Positions 51,814 to 59,957 are shown, counted from the stretch's first letter. The stretch: 64,000 nucleotides of DNA from Candidatus Zixiibacteriota bacterium (GCA_035574315.1 DATLYW010000048.1:340654-404653), one strand, 5' to 3'. The notes: generated by a model not told the origin, from the letters alone. Program-made: numbers and translations.

Positions 51814-52812
51814 ATGCGCAGGACAAGAGCCGTCGCGGCGGCATGGATCGTCGCCTTGCTCGCCGGTCCGGCCGCGCTGCCCGCCCCTTCCTTCGCCCAG
51901 GCGCTGAAAAAGGTCCGCATGGGCAACTCGTCGACCAACGTCTCCTTTCTCGCGCTCTACACCGCGCTGCACCGGGGCTTTTTCAAGGACGAGGGGATCG
52001 AGCTCGAAATCGTCCACATGCCCGCGAACCTGGCGAGTACGGCGGTGCTCAACGGCGACGTCGATTACAACGGCGCGGTCACCGGCACGATCGGTGCCGC
52101 AGTCCGCGGCCAGCCGATGAAGGTCCTGCTGTTCACCGTCTCCAAGCCGCTTCTGTTCCTCGTGAGCCGGAAGGAGATCAAGGACGTAAAGCAACTGCGC
52201 GGCAAGAAGATCGCGGGGAGCTCGCCCGGCGGCACCGCGACGCTGATCGCCGACAGGATCCTGCGCCACTTCGGGCTCGAGCCGGGACGGGACGTTTCGC
52301 TGCTCCCGATGGGAGGCTCCGCGGCGAGCCGCTACGCCGTGCTCGAAAGCGCCCTCGTCGACGCGTCGTTTCTCTCGGTTCCCGAGAACATCATCGCTCT
52401 CGATCGGGGCTTCAACGAGCTGGTTTTCGCGGGCGACGTCGTCGAATTCCCCCAGAACGGCTTCGGGACCTCCGAGAAGAAGATCCGCGAGAACCCCGAC
52501 GAGGTCTACCGCATGGTTCGCGCCACGCTCCGCGGCCTGCAGTTCATCTGGGACGCCGAGAACCGCGACGCCGTCACCGCAATCATGATGAAGCAGTGGA
52601 AGGTAAGCGACCGGCGGATGGCGGCGGAGATGTCGCGGCAGGTCGGCCGTGTCCTCACCCGGGACGCGCGCGTCACGCCCGAATCGGTGCAGGTGCTGGT
52701 CGATCTGGCGCGCGAAAGCGCGAAGGTCTCCCGCCCCGTCGCAGCTTCCGAGGTAGTCGACTACAGTTTCGTCGACAAGGCGCGGCGGGAGCTGGGGATG
52801 GGAGGCAGATAG
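51814..52812 (+). CDS. NMT1-type ABC substrate-binding protein (orphan)
   Basis: The 332-residue protein has a signal peptide (AAAWIVALLAGPAALPAPSFAQ). The fold has VRMGNSSTNVSFLALYTALH, GFFKDEGIELEIVHMPANLA, VLNGDVDYNGAVTGTIGAAV and KKIAGSSPGGTATLIADRIL. It resembles the SBP at 45823 in size and overall pattern but is a separate type. No permease or ATP-binding gene is nearby. GGAGGAGG precedes the ATG. It ends the aldehyde-oxidoreductase island on the plus strand and converges with the alcohol dehydrogenase gene. Confidence 0.88.
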   Translation: MRRTRAVAAAWIVALLAGPAALPAPSFAQALKKVRMGNSSTNVSFLALYTALHRGFFKDEGIELEIVHMPANLASTAVLNGDVDYNGAVTGTIGAAVRGQPMKVLLFTVSKPLLFLVSRKEIKDVKQLRGKKIAGSSPGGTATLIADRILRHFGLEPGRDVSLLPMGGSAASRYAVLESALVDASFLSVPENIIALDRGFNELVFAGDVVEFPQNGFGTSEKKIRENPDEVYRMVRATLRGLQFIWDAENRDAVTAIMMKQWKVSDRRMAAEMSRQVGRVLTRDARVTPESVQVLVDLARESAKVSRPVAASEVVDYSFVDKARRELGMGGR

Positions 52813-52821
52813 CGTCCGGGT

Positions 52822-52853
52822 TCCGGAGTCCAAGGTCAACCCCGGACTCCGGA
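52822..52853. terminator. Palindrome between convergent genes (bidirectional terminator-like)
   Basis: A perfect 10-bp inverted repeat, TCCGGAGTCC (52822-52831) and GGACTCCGGA (52844-52853), sits between the SBP stop (52812) and the dehydrogenase stop (52871). A second, CTGGAC/GTCCAG, overlaps the latter stop (52863-52888). The loop is 12 bases and there is no long T-run. It belongs to the CCGGACTCC-type unit family. Confidence 0.5.
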
Positions 52854-52870
52854 CTGTAGACCCTGGACTT

Positions 52871-53896
52871 TTAAAGGGCAGGGTCCAGGATCACCTTGAT
52901 CGCGTCCTTGCCTTCCGCGGCGAGGCGAAAGCCGAGGCCGGCTTCGGCGAGCGGCAGGCGGTGCGTGATCATGGGCGCGACGCGAACCTTTCGCGAACGG
53001 ATGAGCTCCATCGACTCGCGCAGCTCCGGCCCGCTTCCGGCGTACGAGGTCACGACCGAGATCTCGTCGCGCCAGAACTGGAAAAGAGGGATCGGAACGT
53101 CGACGCCCTCGGGCGCGGGCGCGAAGAACAGCAGCGTGCCGCCGCGGTCGACCGATTGCACGGCGTGGCGGATCGCCGCCGCGGCGCCGGTGCAGACGAT
53201 CACGACGTCGGCCGGCCGCCCGCCGTTGAGCTCGCGCACGCGCGCCGGCACCTCGCCCGCGGCGTGAATCGCGGCGTCCGCACCCAGCTCGCCGGCCGCC
53301 TTCAAGCGGAAGTCGCTCACGTCGGTGGCGATCACGCGCGCGGCGCCGCGCGCCCGGGCGAGCTGCACGTGCAGGAGGCCGGAAACGCCGCTGCCGATCA
53401 CGAGCACGGTCTGACCCGGCCGCACGCGCGCAAAGCGCTGCGCCCGCACCACGCAGGCCAGCGGCTCGATGAAGGAGGCCTCGTCGAAGGACAGCTCCTC
53501 GGCAATGCGGAACGTTCCCAGCTCGACGTTGATCTTCGGCACCCGGACGTACTCCGCGAACCCGCCGGGATCGAAGTGGGTGGAACGCAGCGTGTCGCAG
53601 ACCGACTCGTGACCGTCGAGGCAGTAGCGGCACGCGCCGCACGGAACATGATGCGCGGCGAAAACCCGGTCGCCCGGCCGGAAGTCGCCGGCGCCGGCGC
53701 CGGCCTCGGCCACCTCGCCGGAGATCTCGTGGCCGAGAACCAGCGGGGCCTTCCTCGCGCGATACCACTCCATGAGATCGCTGCCGCAGATGCCGCTCGC
53801 CCGCACGCGCACCAGCAGCTCCCCGGCCCCGATCCGCGGTACCGCCATCCGCTCCAGCCGCACGTCGCGGTTGTTGTAATACATGGCGACGGCCAT
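52871..53896 (-). CDS. Zinc-dependent alcohol dehydrogenase, sorbitol/threonine dehydrogenase type
   Basis: The 341-residue medium-chain dehydrogenase has catalytic zinc ligands C37 (GICGSD), H56 and E57 (GHEISG) and structural zinc C86, C89, C92 and C100 in PCGACRYC. The nucleotide-binding part is IGSGVSGLLHVQLARARGA. Start choice is ambiguous: MAVAMYYNN at 53896 begins the fold, while MSFPNQQ at 53953 has a better AGGA upstream but its extra residues are translated from a CCGG-rich repeat. The substrate is probably a polyol or alcohol. The gene lies in a minus-strand group with the LsrF-like aldolase. Confidence 0.88.
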   Translation of the reverse strand: MAVAMYYNNRDVRLERMAVPRIGAGELLVRVRASGICGSDLMEWYRARKAPLVLGHEISGEVAEAGAGAGDFRPGDRVFAAHHVPCGACRYCLDGHESVCDTLRSTHFDPGGFAEYVRVPKINVELGTFRIAEELSFDEASFIEPLACVVRAQRFARVRPGQTVLVIGSGVSGLLHVQLARARGAARVIATDVSDFRLKAAGELGADAAIHAAGEVPARVRELNGGRPADVVIVCTGAAAAIRHAVQSVDRGGTLLFFAPAPEGVDVPIPLFQFWRDEISVVTSYAGSGPELRESMELIRSRKVRVAPMITHRLPLAEAGLGFRLAAEGKDAIKVILDPAL

Positions 53897-53908
53897 GCCG
53901 GCCGGGGC

Positions 53909-53948
53909 GGGTTTCCGGTTCTCGGTTTCCGGTTGCTGGTTCGGGAAC
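53909..53948. repeat. CCGG-rich repeat tract at the dehydrogenase start
   Basis: Units GGTTTCCGG, TTCTCGG and TTTCCGG followed by TTGCTGG form a tract at 53909-53948, just upstream of the preferred start. It matches the style of the tracts at 9631, 46935 and 52813. The rest of the 362-base stretch 53897-54258 shows one further hairpin and no gene. Confidence 0.5.
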
Positions 53949-54154
53949 GACATCGGGGAATCCTGAATCGGGCTCAGGGCGTCTTGAGCTTCAGTCCGCG
54001 AGTCTGCGATTTGCGCAAACAAACCACCGATACGCCGATCATTCGACCGGTCGGGCTCTGTCTCCGCAACCAGCCGCTCGAATTGTTCGCGAGAAACACG
54101 GTCCTGATCGAACGCGATATGCGGGCGCGACAGGACCCCGGCCGTCGAACCTCA

Positions 54155-54178
54155 AGGCTCGCGGGGATTCGCGAGCCT
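54155..54178. repeat. Perfect 9-bp inverted repeat in the lsrF-adh gap
   Basis: AGGCTCGCG (54155-54163) and CGCGAGCCT (54170-54178) pair perfectly over 9 bases with a 6-base loop GGGATT. It lies about 80 bases beyond the stop of the LsrF-like gene on the minus strand and lacks a T-run. It may be a transcription stop or an RNA-stability hairpin. Confidence 0.5.
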
Positions 54179-54258
54179 ATCGCCATGCCGCGATTTCCGT
54201 GAATTTCCGAAACGTCGGCATCGTCGCGCGTTTCAGCTCCGCGAGCCGGTAACCTTTT

Positions 54259-55062
54259 CTAGCTTGCCGCCCGCCGCGGCGCGGCCTCTCTCGAGCTTTC
54301 GTAGATCCGATAGGCTTCCTTCACCGAGGCCTTTTCGTGGACGATCGCCCGCACGGCGCGGATCATGCCCACGGGGCTATCGGACTGGAAGATGTTGCGC
54401 CCCATGTCGACGCCGACGGCGCCGCGCGTCACCGCGTTGTACGTCAGCTCCAGCGCTTCGATCTCGGGCGTCTTCTTGCCGCCGGCGATGATCACCGGGA
54501 TCGGGCAGCTCTCGACGAGCTGCTCGAACTGCTCGCAATAGTAGGTTTTGACGATGTGCGCCCCCAGCTCGGCGGCGATCCGGCAGGCCAGCCCCAGATA
54601 GCGCACGTCGCGCGCCATGTCCTTGCCGACCGCGGTGACCGCCAGGATCGGGATCCCGTATTTCTCGCCTTCGTCGACCAGCCGGGCAAGGCTCACGAGG
54701 GTCTGCTTCTCGAATTCCGCCCCGACGAAGATCGAAAGCGCCAGCGCTGACGCGTTGAGTCGGATCGCGTCCTCGATCGAGACCGTGATGTCCTCGTTGG
54801 AGAGCTCTTTCAGGATGCTCGAGCCGCCGGAGACGCGGAGCACTACGGGCACGTTCGCGCCCGGATCGACCGAGCTGCGCAGGACGCCGCGGGTGAGCAT
54901 GATCGAGTCGGCGTAGGGCAGCAGCGGCGCGATCGTCCTGCGCGGCTGCTCCAGGCCGCTGGTGGGCCCGAGAAAGTAACCGTGATCGACGGCGAGCATG
55001 ACGGCGCGCCCGTCCTCCGGCTTGACGATTCTTGCCATGCGATTGGCCATGCCCCAGTTCAT
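54259..55062 (-). CDS. LsrF-like class I aldolase/thiolase
   Basis: The 267-residue protein has the TIM-barrel Schiff-base features of the LsrF/DhnA family: VMLAVDHGYFLGPTSG at the N-terminus, IVKTYYCEQF with the lysine K172, and VIIAGGKKTPEIEAL. LsrF cleaves the AI-2-derived hydroxy-phosphono-pentanedione; related DhnA-type proteins are fructose-bisphosphate aldolases or ADH synthase. No lsr transporter or kinase is here, so AI-2 use is not supported. GGGAGGGAACGATC precedes the ATG. It is near an alcohol dehydrogenase, as an aldol-type step would be. Confidence 0.82.
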   Translation of the reverse strand: MNWGMANRMARIVKPEDGRAVMLAVDHGYFLGPTSGLEQPRRTIAPLLPYADSIMLTRGVLRSSVDPGANVPVVLRVSGGSSILKELSNEDITVSIEDAIRLNASALALSIFVGAEFEKQTLVSLARLVDEGEKYGIPILAVTAVGKDMARDVRYLGLACRIAAELGAHIVKTYYCEQFEQLVESCPIPVIIAGGKKTPEIEALELTYNAVTRGAVGVDMGRNIFQSDSPVGMIRAVRAIVHEKASVKEAYRIYESSREAAPRRAAS

Positions 55063-55145
55063 GATCGTTCCCTCCCTGGTCTTGTTGACGATCGCCGTAC
55101 CTTATCACAATTCCCGCGCCCAGGCGAAACCGCGGAGCGCGGCCG

Positions 55146-56024
55146 TCATCGCCCGGGCGGCGGCTTTTCCCGCCAGTAGCGCAGCGCGAGCCCGCCGAGG
55201 ATCAGCGCCGCGCCGCCCGCGGTGGCCGCCGACGGCAGCTCCCCCACCGCCAGCGCCACCCAGACCGGGTTGAGCACCGGCTCCACCAGCACGATCAGCG
55301 ACGCCTCCTGCACCGTGATGCTGGCGACCGCCCGGGCAAAAAGCCAGTAGGGGATGCCGAGCTGCACCACTCCCATGACGGCCAGGATCGCCGCCTGATC
55401 CCCGGCCACCGCCAGCTCCCGCCACACGAACGGGAGCAGCAGCACGCAGCAGGCGAGGTTGTTGGCGAAGGTCAGCGTCGCGGCGTGGACGCCGGTGAGA
55501 AAGCGCTGGCTCACCATGTAAATCGCGAACAACGCGCCGCTCAGCACGGCCATGGCGACGCCCGGGGCGTCGGGCTCTCCCGCGCTCCCCGCGAAGATCA
55601 GACTCACCCCGAGCATCCCGCAGAGGAGCGCGAGCCAGCTCGCCGCGGAAACCGCCTCGCGAAGCAGAAAGCGGACGATGAGGAAAACGAAGATCGGGGC
55701 GGTGTACTGCAGGACGATGGCGTTCGCCGCGGTGGTGAGCTTGTTGGCGGCGACGAACGCGCTGATCGCCGCGGTGTAGCTGCACATCGAGACGGCGGTC
55801 GCGGCGCGCGGGAACGAAGTGGTGCGGGCGAAGAAGCCGAAGAACAGCGACGCAAAAAAGCTCCGGTAGAATACGATTGCCAGGGGATGGAGCGGGAGGA
55901 ATTTGATGAAGACGCCGGCCAGGCTCCAGAGAACGGCGGCAAGCAGCAATCCGACCCTCGCCCTGCGGGCGCCGCCGCTTCCGGCGCGGGTCAGGCCGGC
56001 GGCAACGGCGCCGGAGCGGAACAC
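55146..56024 (-). CDS. DMT-superfamily transporter (EamA)
   Basis: The 292-residue protein has ten predicted helices in two EamA repeats (~25-150 and ~165-290). The motif LLLAAVLWSLAGVFIKF begins the first repeat, and FVLIVRFLLRE-type and PIFVFLIVRFL sequences lie inside it. It exports or imports small metabolites such as amino acids. It starts 22 bases after rplI and may be the tail gene of the ribosomal operon. The substrate is unknown. Confidence 0.9.
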   Translation of the reverse strand: MFRSGAVAAGLTRAGSGGARRARVGLLLAAVLWSLAGVFIKFLPLHPLAIVFYRSFFASLFFGFFARTTSFPRAATAVSMCSYTAAISAFVAANKLTTAANAIVLQYTAPIFVFLIVRFLLREAVSAASWLALLCGMLGVSLIFAGSAGEPDAPGVAMAVLSGALFAIYMVSQRFLTGVHAATLTFANNLACCVLLLPFVWRELAVAGDQAAILAVMGVVQLGIPYWLFARAVASITVQEASLIVLVEPVLNPVWVALAVGELPSAATAGGAALILGGLALRYWREKPPPGR

Positions 56025-56046
56025 CGGAACGGGTCTCCGTGCCGGG

Positions 56047-56502
56047 CTACTTTTCGCCCTCCTCCGGAACGACCACGACCTTCAGGGGCACCGTCACCTC
56101 GGCCGCGAGCCGGACCGGCACCTCGAATTCGCCGAGCGCGCGAATGGGCTCAGGCAGGTGGATCTTGCGCCGATCGATCTCGAAGCCTTTGGCCTTGAGC
56201 GCCTTTTCGATCTGGAGATTGGTGACGGAGCCGAAGAGCTTGCCTTCCTCGCCCGCCCTCATGGGCAGCTCGAGGACGAGCCCGGCGAGCCGCTCGGCTT
56301 CCGCCTGGGCCTCGCGCACCAGACGCTGCTTTTGATCCGCGACCACCCGCTTCTGGTGCTCGAAAAACTTCAGGTTCTTCTTGTTCGCCACCAGGACCAG
56401 CCCGCGCGGCAACAGGTAGTTGCGCGCGAAGCCGTCGCGCACGCGCACGACCTCTCCGATCTTGCCGAGATTGGGAATGTCTTCCTTGAGAATGACCTCC
56501 AT
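56047..56502 (-). CDS. rplI: 50S ribosomal protein L9
   Basis: The 151-residue protein is full length, with the N-terminal RNA-binding domain MEVILKEDIPNLGKIGEVVRVRDGFARNYLLPRG shortened here to MEVILKEDIPNLGKIGEVV and GFARNYLLPRG. It has the long helix and the C-terminal domain ending VVPEEGEK. It binds 23S rRNA and influences frame maintenance. It lies 10 bases after the DUF2232 gene. The order rpsF-ssb-rpsR-DUF2232-rplI is a common bacterial ribosomal cluster with the membrane protein inserted. Confidence 0.97.
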   Translation of the reverse strand: MEVILKEDIPNLGKIGEVVRVRDGFARNYLLPRGLVLVANKKNLKFFEHQKRVVADQKQRLVREAQAEAERLAGLVLELPMRAGEEGKLFGSVTNLQIEKALKAKGFEIDRRKIHLPEPIRALGEFEVPVRLAAEVTVPLKVVVVPEEGEK

Positions 56503-56512
56503 CTTGCCTCCT

Positions 56513-57472
56513 CTATGAAACCTGGCTCGGCTTCAGGTTTTTCTTCCTCAAGCGTCGAAAGTCGATCCACAGGTCGAACAGACCGAGGCCGATGACCAGA
56601 AACGTAAAGATCTGCTGGAAGGCGATGAACAGATAGGTGACGCCGCGGAAGAACCGCGGCACCCGGTTCTTGTCGAAAAAGAACGCTACGATCGCCAGGC
56701 CCTGGAAAAAATAACAGGCGGCGATCACGACCAGAAGATTCGCCCCGAGCGCCTTCAGCACGCCCGGCACCGGCAGAAACAACGAGAAGCCGCATGCGAT
56801 GAAACCCCAGACCAGCGGCTCGGGAGCCTTCCACTCTCGTAACGTCTCGACGGCAAACCACTGCTCGCGCCGCTCCGGAAAACGATGCCACAGCAGGAAG
56901 AAGTTCAGCAACACGACGACCCCGACAGCGACGAACAGCAGCGCCGGCAGCAGATAGAGGAGCAGGCCGACAATTTCCGGAGATTGCTCCCGGAGCGCGT
57001 CGATGCTCTCCTTCGGAAGACCCATTCGCTCCTGGATCTGCACGGCGGCCGCGAAGTTTTCGGTCATGCTCGCCCGGAAATCTCGCACCATCGCGGACCA
57101 CGAACCGTAGAAATAGAACAGCAGCGCCCCTGCCGCGGCATAGACCGCGGAAGCGACGCCGAAGACCAGATACTCGACCGCCCGCACGCGTCCGAGCAGC
57201 GCGAACAGCAGCGCGACCACGAGCCCGAAAAGCCCGTAAATCAGCGCCAGCTCCTCGCCGGCGATCAGGAGGAACAGCGCCGCGGCGGCGAGCGTCACGC
57301 CGATGCCGCTGGGCGCCCCGAAACGCAACCCGAACGAGAGCGCCGGCTGCGGGACCAGCGGCAGCAGCACGATTCCGGCGGGCGGAGCCATGATGCCGCT
57401 GATGAAGAGGAACGCTGTCGCAGTCAGAGCCAGGAGAAATTTGCTGGCCGTTTCCAGCCGTTGCATAATCAC
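56513..57472 (-). CDS. DUF2232 membrane protein
   Basis: The 319-residue protein has about eight helices and the family features near the N-terminus (PPAGIVLLPLVPQPALSFG) and the C-terminal half (KALGANLLVVIAACYFFQGLAIV, IGLGLFDLWIDFRRLRKK). DUF2232 proteins are often encoded between rpsR and rplI and are proposed to be transporter-like or cell-envelope proteins of unknown function. It follows rpsR by 13 bases and precedes rplI by 10. Confidence 0.85.
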   Translation of the reverse strand: MIMQRLETASKFLLALTATAFLFISGIMAPPAGIVLLPLVPQPALSFGLRFGAPSGIGVTLAAAALFLLIAGEELALIYGLFGLVVALLFALLGRVRAVEYLVFGVASAVYAAAGALLFYFYGSWSAMVRDFRASMTENFAAAVQIQERMGLPKESIDALREQSPEIVGLLLYLLPALLFVAVGVVVLLNFFLLWHRFPERREQWFAVETLREWKAPEPLVWGFIACGFSLFLPVPGVLKALGANLLVVIAACYFFQGLAIVAFFFDKNRVPRFFRGVTYLFIAFQQIFTFLVIGLGLFDLWIDFRRLRKKNLKPSQVS

Positions 57473-57485
57473 CCCGGCTTGCGGG

Positions 57486-57773
57486 CTAGCTTTTTGCCGT
57501 CGTGAAAGGCAGCAGCGCGACGTTGCGCGCTCGCTTGATCGCCGTCGTGAGCAGCCGCTGGTGGTGCGCGCAATTCCCGGTGATGCGACTCGGCGTTATC
57601 TTGCCGCGTTCCGTGATGAACGCGCCGATGGTGCGTACGTCCTTGTAGTCGATTCTCAACGACTTGTCGGCGCAAAACCGGCAGACCTTGCGGCGAAACA
57701 TGGGCCGGCGCCGGGAACTTCCCTTCTCCTCGTCGCTCCTGCCAACCCTGGTCGTCGTCTCTTTTTTTGACAT
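57486..57773 (-). CDS. rpsR: 30S ribosomal protein S18
   Basis: The 95-residue protein has the S18 core [34 protein letters not shown] and [19 protein letters not shown] zinc-type Cys set remains (CRFC and NCAHH), the C+ form. A basic N-terminal extension of ~25 residues contains [16 protein letters not shown]. It binds S6 and 16S rRNA. The ATG at 57773 lies downstream of ssb with about 32 bases between. Confidence 0.97.
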   Translation of the reverse strand: MSKKETTTRVGRSDEEKGSSRRRPMFRRKVCRFCADKSLRIDYKDVRTIGAFITERGKITPSRITGNCAHHQRLLTTAIKRARNVALLPFTTAKS

Positions 57774-57805
57774 AGAACCCTATCCTGTCCGGCGCGGCCG
57801 GCGGA

Positions 57806-58171
57806 TCAGTGCGATTCCTGATCCTGGTCGCCTGCCGGTGCGCCCGCGCCGTCTAAAAATTGCACGGTATTCGCGACGATCTCGTGCTTGCTTCGCTTCT
57901 TGCCGTCGGGAGTTTCCCAGCGGCGCTGGTTCAGCCGCCCGTCCACCAGGACTCGCGAGCCCTTACGGAGAAAACTCTTGCTGTTCTCCGCCACCCGCCC
58001 CATCGCCACGACGTCGATGTAGCAGACGTCCTCCTTGAGCTCCTCGTGGACGCGGTAACGGTGAGGGACCGCCAGCGAAAACTCGCAAACCGCGGCGCCC
58101 GCCGGCGTGTAACGAAGCTCCGGGTCCCGGGTGAGATTTCCCAACAAGATGACTTTGTTGTACTCGCCCAT
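57806..58171 (-). CDS. ssb: Single-stranded DNA-binding protein without canonical acidic tip
   Basis: The 121-residue protein has the OB-fold sequence NKVILLGNLTRDPELRYTP, EFSLAVPHRYRV and FLRKGSRVLVDGRLNQRRWE. It ends in AGDQDQESH and lacks the usual DDDIPF-type C-terminal tip that recruits repair and replication partners. The chain is also short against the ~170 residues of E. coli SSB. Its place between rpsF and rpsR is standard for the primary ssb, so the missing tip is notable. A second, full-length SSB may exist elsewhere. Confidence 0.9.
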   Translation of the reverse strand: MGEYNKVILLGNLTRDPELRYTPAGAAVCEFSLAVPHRYRVHEELKEDVCYIDVVAMGRVAENSKSFLRKGSRVLVDGRLNQRRWETPDGKKRSKHEIVANTVQFLDGAGAPAGDQDQESH

Positions 58172-58198
58172 CGGAGGGCCGCCCGGCGGTTCGCCTCC

Positions 58199-58582
58199 TT
58201 AGGCCGGCGCTTCCGCTTTGCCCGGGCCCGGCTCGCCGCCCGTCTTCCCGCCTTCCTCCTCGCGGCTCTTGGGAGGAGACACGCCGCGAGTCGGGCTCCC
58301 CTCTTCCGCCCGGACCGTAAGGTAACGCAAGATGCCGTCGGTGAGCTTGAGGTTACGCTCCAGCTCCTCGACGCCGCGCCCCGATGAGCGATACCGCAGC
58401 AGCGCGTAATATCCCCTGTTCTGCTTCTGAATGCGGTAGGCCAGCTCCCGCAGGCCCCATTCATCGACGTCGGTCACCGTGCCTTCCTGGCTCTCGATGA
58501 TCTTTCTGAACCGGTCGATGAACTCTTTGACTCTACCCCCCTTTTCCGGATGAACGATGAAAAGGGTTTCATAAAGTGCCAC
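58199..58582 (-). CDS. rpsF: 30S ribosomal protein S6
   Basis: The 127-residue protein has the S6 fold (YETLFIVHPEKGG, DEWGLRELAYRIQKQNRGYYAL and RNLKLTDGILRYLTV) followed by a charged, Gly/Pro-rich tail of ~30 residues. The start codon is GTG at 58582. GGAGGG 11 bases upstream supports it, and the nearby ATG is out of frame. A promoter-like pair lies at 58613-58641, making this the first gene of the rpsF-ssb-rpsR-DUF2232-rplI operon. Confidence 0.96.
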   Translation of the reverse strand: MALYETLFIVHPEKGGRVKEFIDRFRKIIESQEGTVTDVDEWGLRELAYRIQKQNRGYYALLRYRSSGRGVEELERNLKLTDGILRYLTVRAEEGSPTRGVSPPKSREEEGGKTGGEPGPGKAEAPA

Positions 58583-58612
58583 GGTCGAGCATCCCTCCGC
58601 GATAAATGGTTG

Positions 58613-58641
58613 TTTTTAGCACAGCAAGCCCGCCTTTACAA
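58613..58641 (-). promoter_or_regulatory. Promoter-like element for the rpsF operon
   Basis: On the minus strand TTGTAA (58636-58641) and TAAAAA (58613-58618) are 17 bases apart. Transcription would start near 58606, giving a leader of about 24 bases before the GTG of rpsF. The element lies between pth and rpsF. Confidence 0.45.
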
Positions 58642-58656
58642 TGCCGCGCGCACGCG

Positions 58657-59223
58657 CTACCCCGCCCGGTTGAACTGCCCCATCGCCCGCTCCGGGCCCT
58701 CGAGCAGCAGACAGGCGACCGCGTCCGCCGCGCGCCCGGCGAACTCGCCCAGGCGGCTCGCTTCCTCCGGCGTGAAGGGCTCGAGCACGTAGTCCGTAGG
58801 ATCGACACCCTCCGGCGGACGCCCGATCCCCAGCCGCACCCGGTAAAACGACGCTCCCGCCAGCTCGTCGAGAATCGACTGCACTCCGCGGTGGCCGCCG
58901 GCGCTTCCCCCGGGGCGTATGCGAATTCTCCCGAACGGCAGGTCGAGATCGTCGTAAACGACGATCAGGTCCTGCGGAGTCGCTCCGCATTCTTTCAGCA
59001 GCGCCCTTACCGCCGCCCCGCTGCGGTTCATGTAAGTCTGCGGCTTTGCGAGCAGGACCCGCTCGCCATCGAAGACCGCTTCCCCCACCAGGGAATCGCA
59101 CCGGCGGGAACGCAGCCTGGCGCCGCGACGCTCGGCGACCAGCTCGACCACGACGAAGCCGAGATTATGGCGCGTCCGCTCGTACTTCTTGCCCGGATTG
59201 CCGAGGCCGACGACAAGCTTCAC
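58657..59223 (-). CDS. pth: Peptidyl-tRNA hydrolase
   Basis: The 188-residue protein has the Pth signatures KLVVGLGNPGKKYERTRHNLG with the catalytic His, KPQTYMNRSGAAV, and VVYDDLDLPFGRIRIRPGGSAGGHRG (shortened here to DDLDLPFGRIRIRPGG and SAGGHRGVQSI). It releases peptides from stalled peptidyl-tRNA. The start lies 34 bases after rplY. It is followed by the promoter of the rpsF operon. Confidence 0.96.
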   Translation of the reverse strand: MKLVVGLGNPGKKYERTRHNLGFVVVELVAERRGARLRSRRCDSLVGEAVFDGERVLLAKPQTYMNRSGAAVRALLKECGATPQDLIVVYDDLDLPFGRIRIRPGGSAGGHRGVQSILDELAGASFYRVRLGIGRPPEGVDPTDYVLEPFTPEEASRLGEFAGRAADAVACLLLEGPERAMGQFNRAG

Positions 59224-59257
59224 CGCTCGGGTCCCGTCGCGCAGAACAGACCCGGCA

Positions 59258-59920
59258 TCAGGTTTCTTCGGCGCCCTCTTTCTTCTCTTCCGGCGCGCCC
59301 AGTGTCGGCGCTACGGCTCCCTCCACCGGAGCCGCCGCGGCTGGAGCCGGAGCCTCCTCGACCGTCGGCGGCACCACCGTCACGATCGTGAAGTTGGAGT
59401 CGAATACGGCGCTGATGCCGGGCGGCATCTTGAGGTCCTCCACGTGAATGGCGTCTCCGATGTCGAGCTCGCTCACGTCGACCTGGATCGATTCCGGGAT
59501 GTCCAGCGGCAGGCATTCGACCTCGATCTCGCGAACCACGGGCTGCAGGATACCGCCGCGAACCACTCCCGCGGCCTTCCCGACGAACTGGAGCGGGACT
59601 TGCACCTGGATCTTGATGCTCAGATCGACCTCGTAAAAGTCCGCGTGAAGGATCTCCCCGGTGACCGGATGGAACTGCATCTCCTTGACGAGCGCGACCT
59701 TGTCGGCCAGCGCGGGAGACTCCGACCTCAGCCTGACGAGATGCGAGCCGGTCAGCACGCCCACCCGGGTCGAGAACTCTCTTTTGTCGAGCTGCAGAGG
59801 AACCGGCGGCGTCTTCGGACCGTAGAGCACGCCCGGAATCTTTCCGGCGCGGCGGAGCCGGCGCGCCTGCCGCTTGGCCTTCACCTCACGCGCATCGGCA
59901 TGGATCTCAAGAGTTTCCAA
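59258..59920 (-). CDS. rplY: 50S ribosomal protein L25/general stress protein Ctc
   Basis: The 220-residue protein of the long CTC form has the L25 N-terminal domain (VKAKRQARRLRRAGKIPGVLYG), an N-terminal start MSLEILE-like METLEIHADARE, and a C-terminal TL5 domain with VPLQFVGKAAGVVRGGILQP. A Pro/Ala/Glu-rich tail follows. It binds 5S rRNA. AGGAGGTAGC lies before the ATG at 59920, and the gene follows prs by 37 bases. Confidence 0.95.
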   Translation of the reverse strand: METLEIHADAREVKAKRQARRLRRAGKIPGVLYGPKTPPVPLQLDKREFSTRVGVLTGSHLVRLRSESPALADKVALVKEMQFHPVTGEILHADFYEVDLSIKIQVQVPLQFVGKAAGVVRGGILQPVVREIEVECLPLDIPESIQVDVSELDIGDAIHVEDLKMPPGISAVFDSNFTIVTVVPPTVEEAPAPAAAAPVEGAVAPTLGAPEEKKEGAEET

Positions 59921-59957
59921 CGAAAGCTACCTCCTGTAAAAAAACGCCCGGCCGGAA

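Noticed and set aside
48489..51938. Very long minus-strand open frame (over 1,100 codons) opposite the BNR and AOR genes
   Set aside because: It overlaps well-supported plus-strand genes and has Arg/Gly/Pro-rich low-information sequence typical of antisense frames in GC-rich DNA.
54259..55062. LsrF-like gene as evidence of AI-2 uptake and quorum sensing
   Set aside because: No lsr transporter, kinase or regulator is present, and family members often have other aldolase roles.
59937..59957. CCGGCCGG followed by T-run after prs as a terminator
   Set aside because: The palindrome has no usable loop, and the T-run lies directly before the rplY ribosome site, so a terminator is not convincing.
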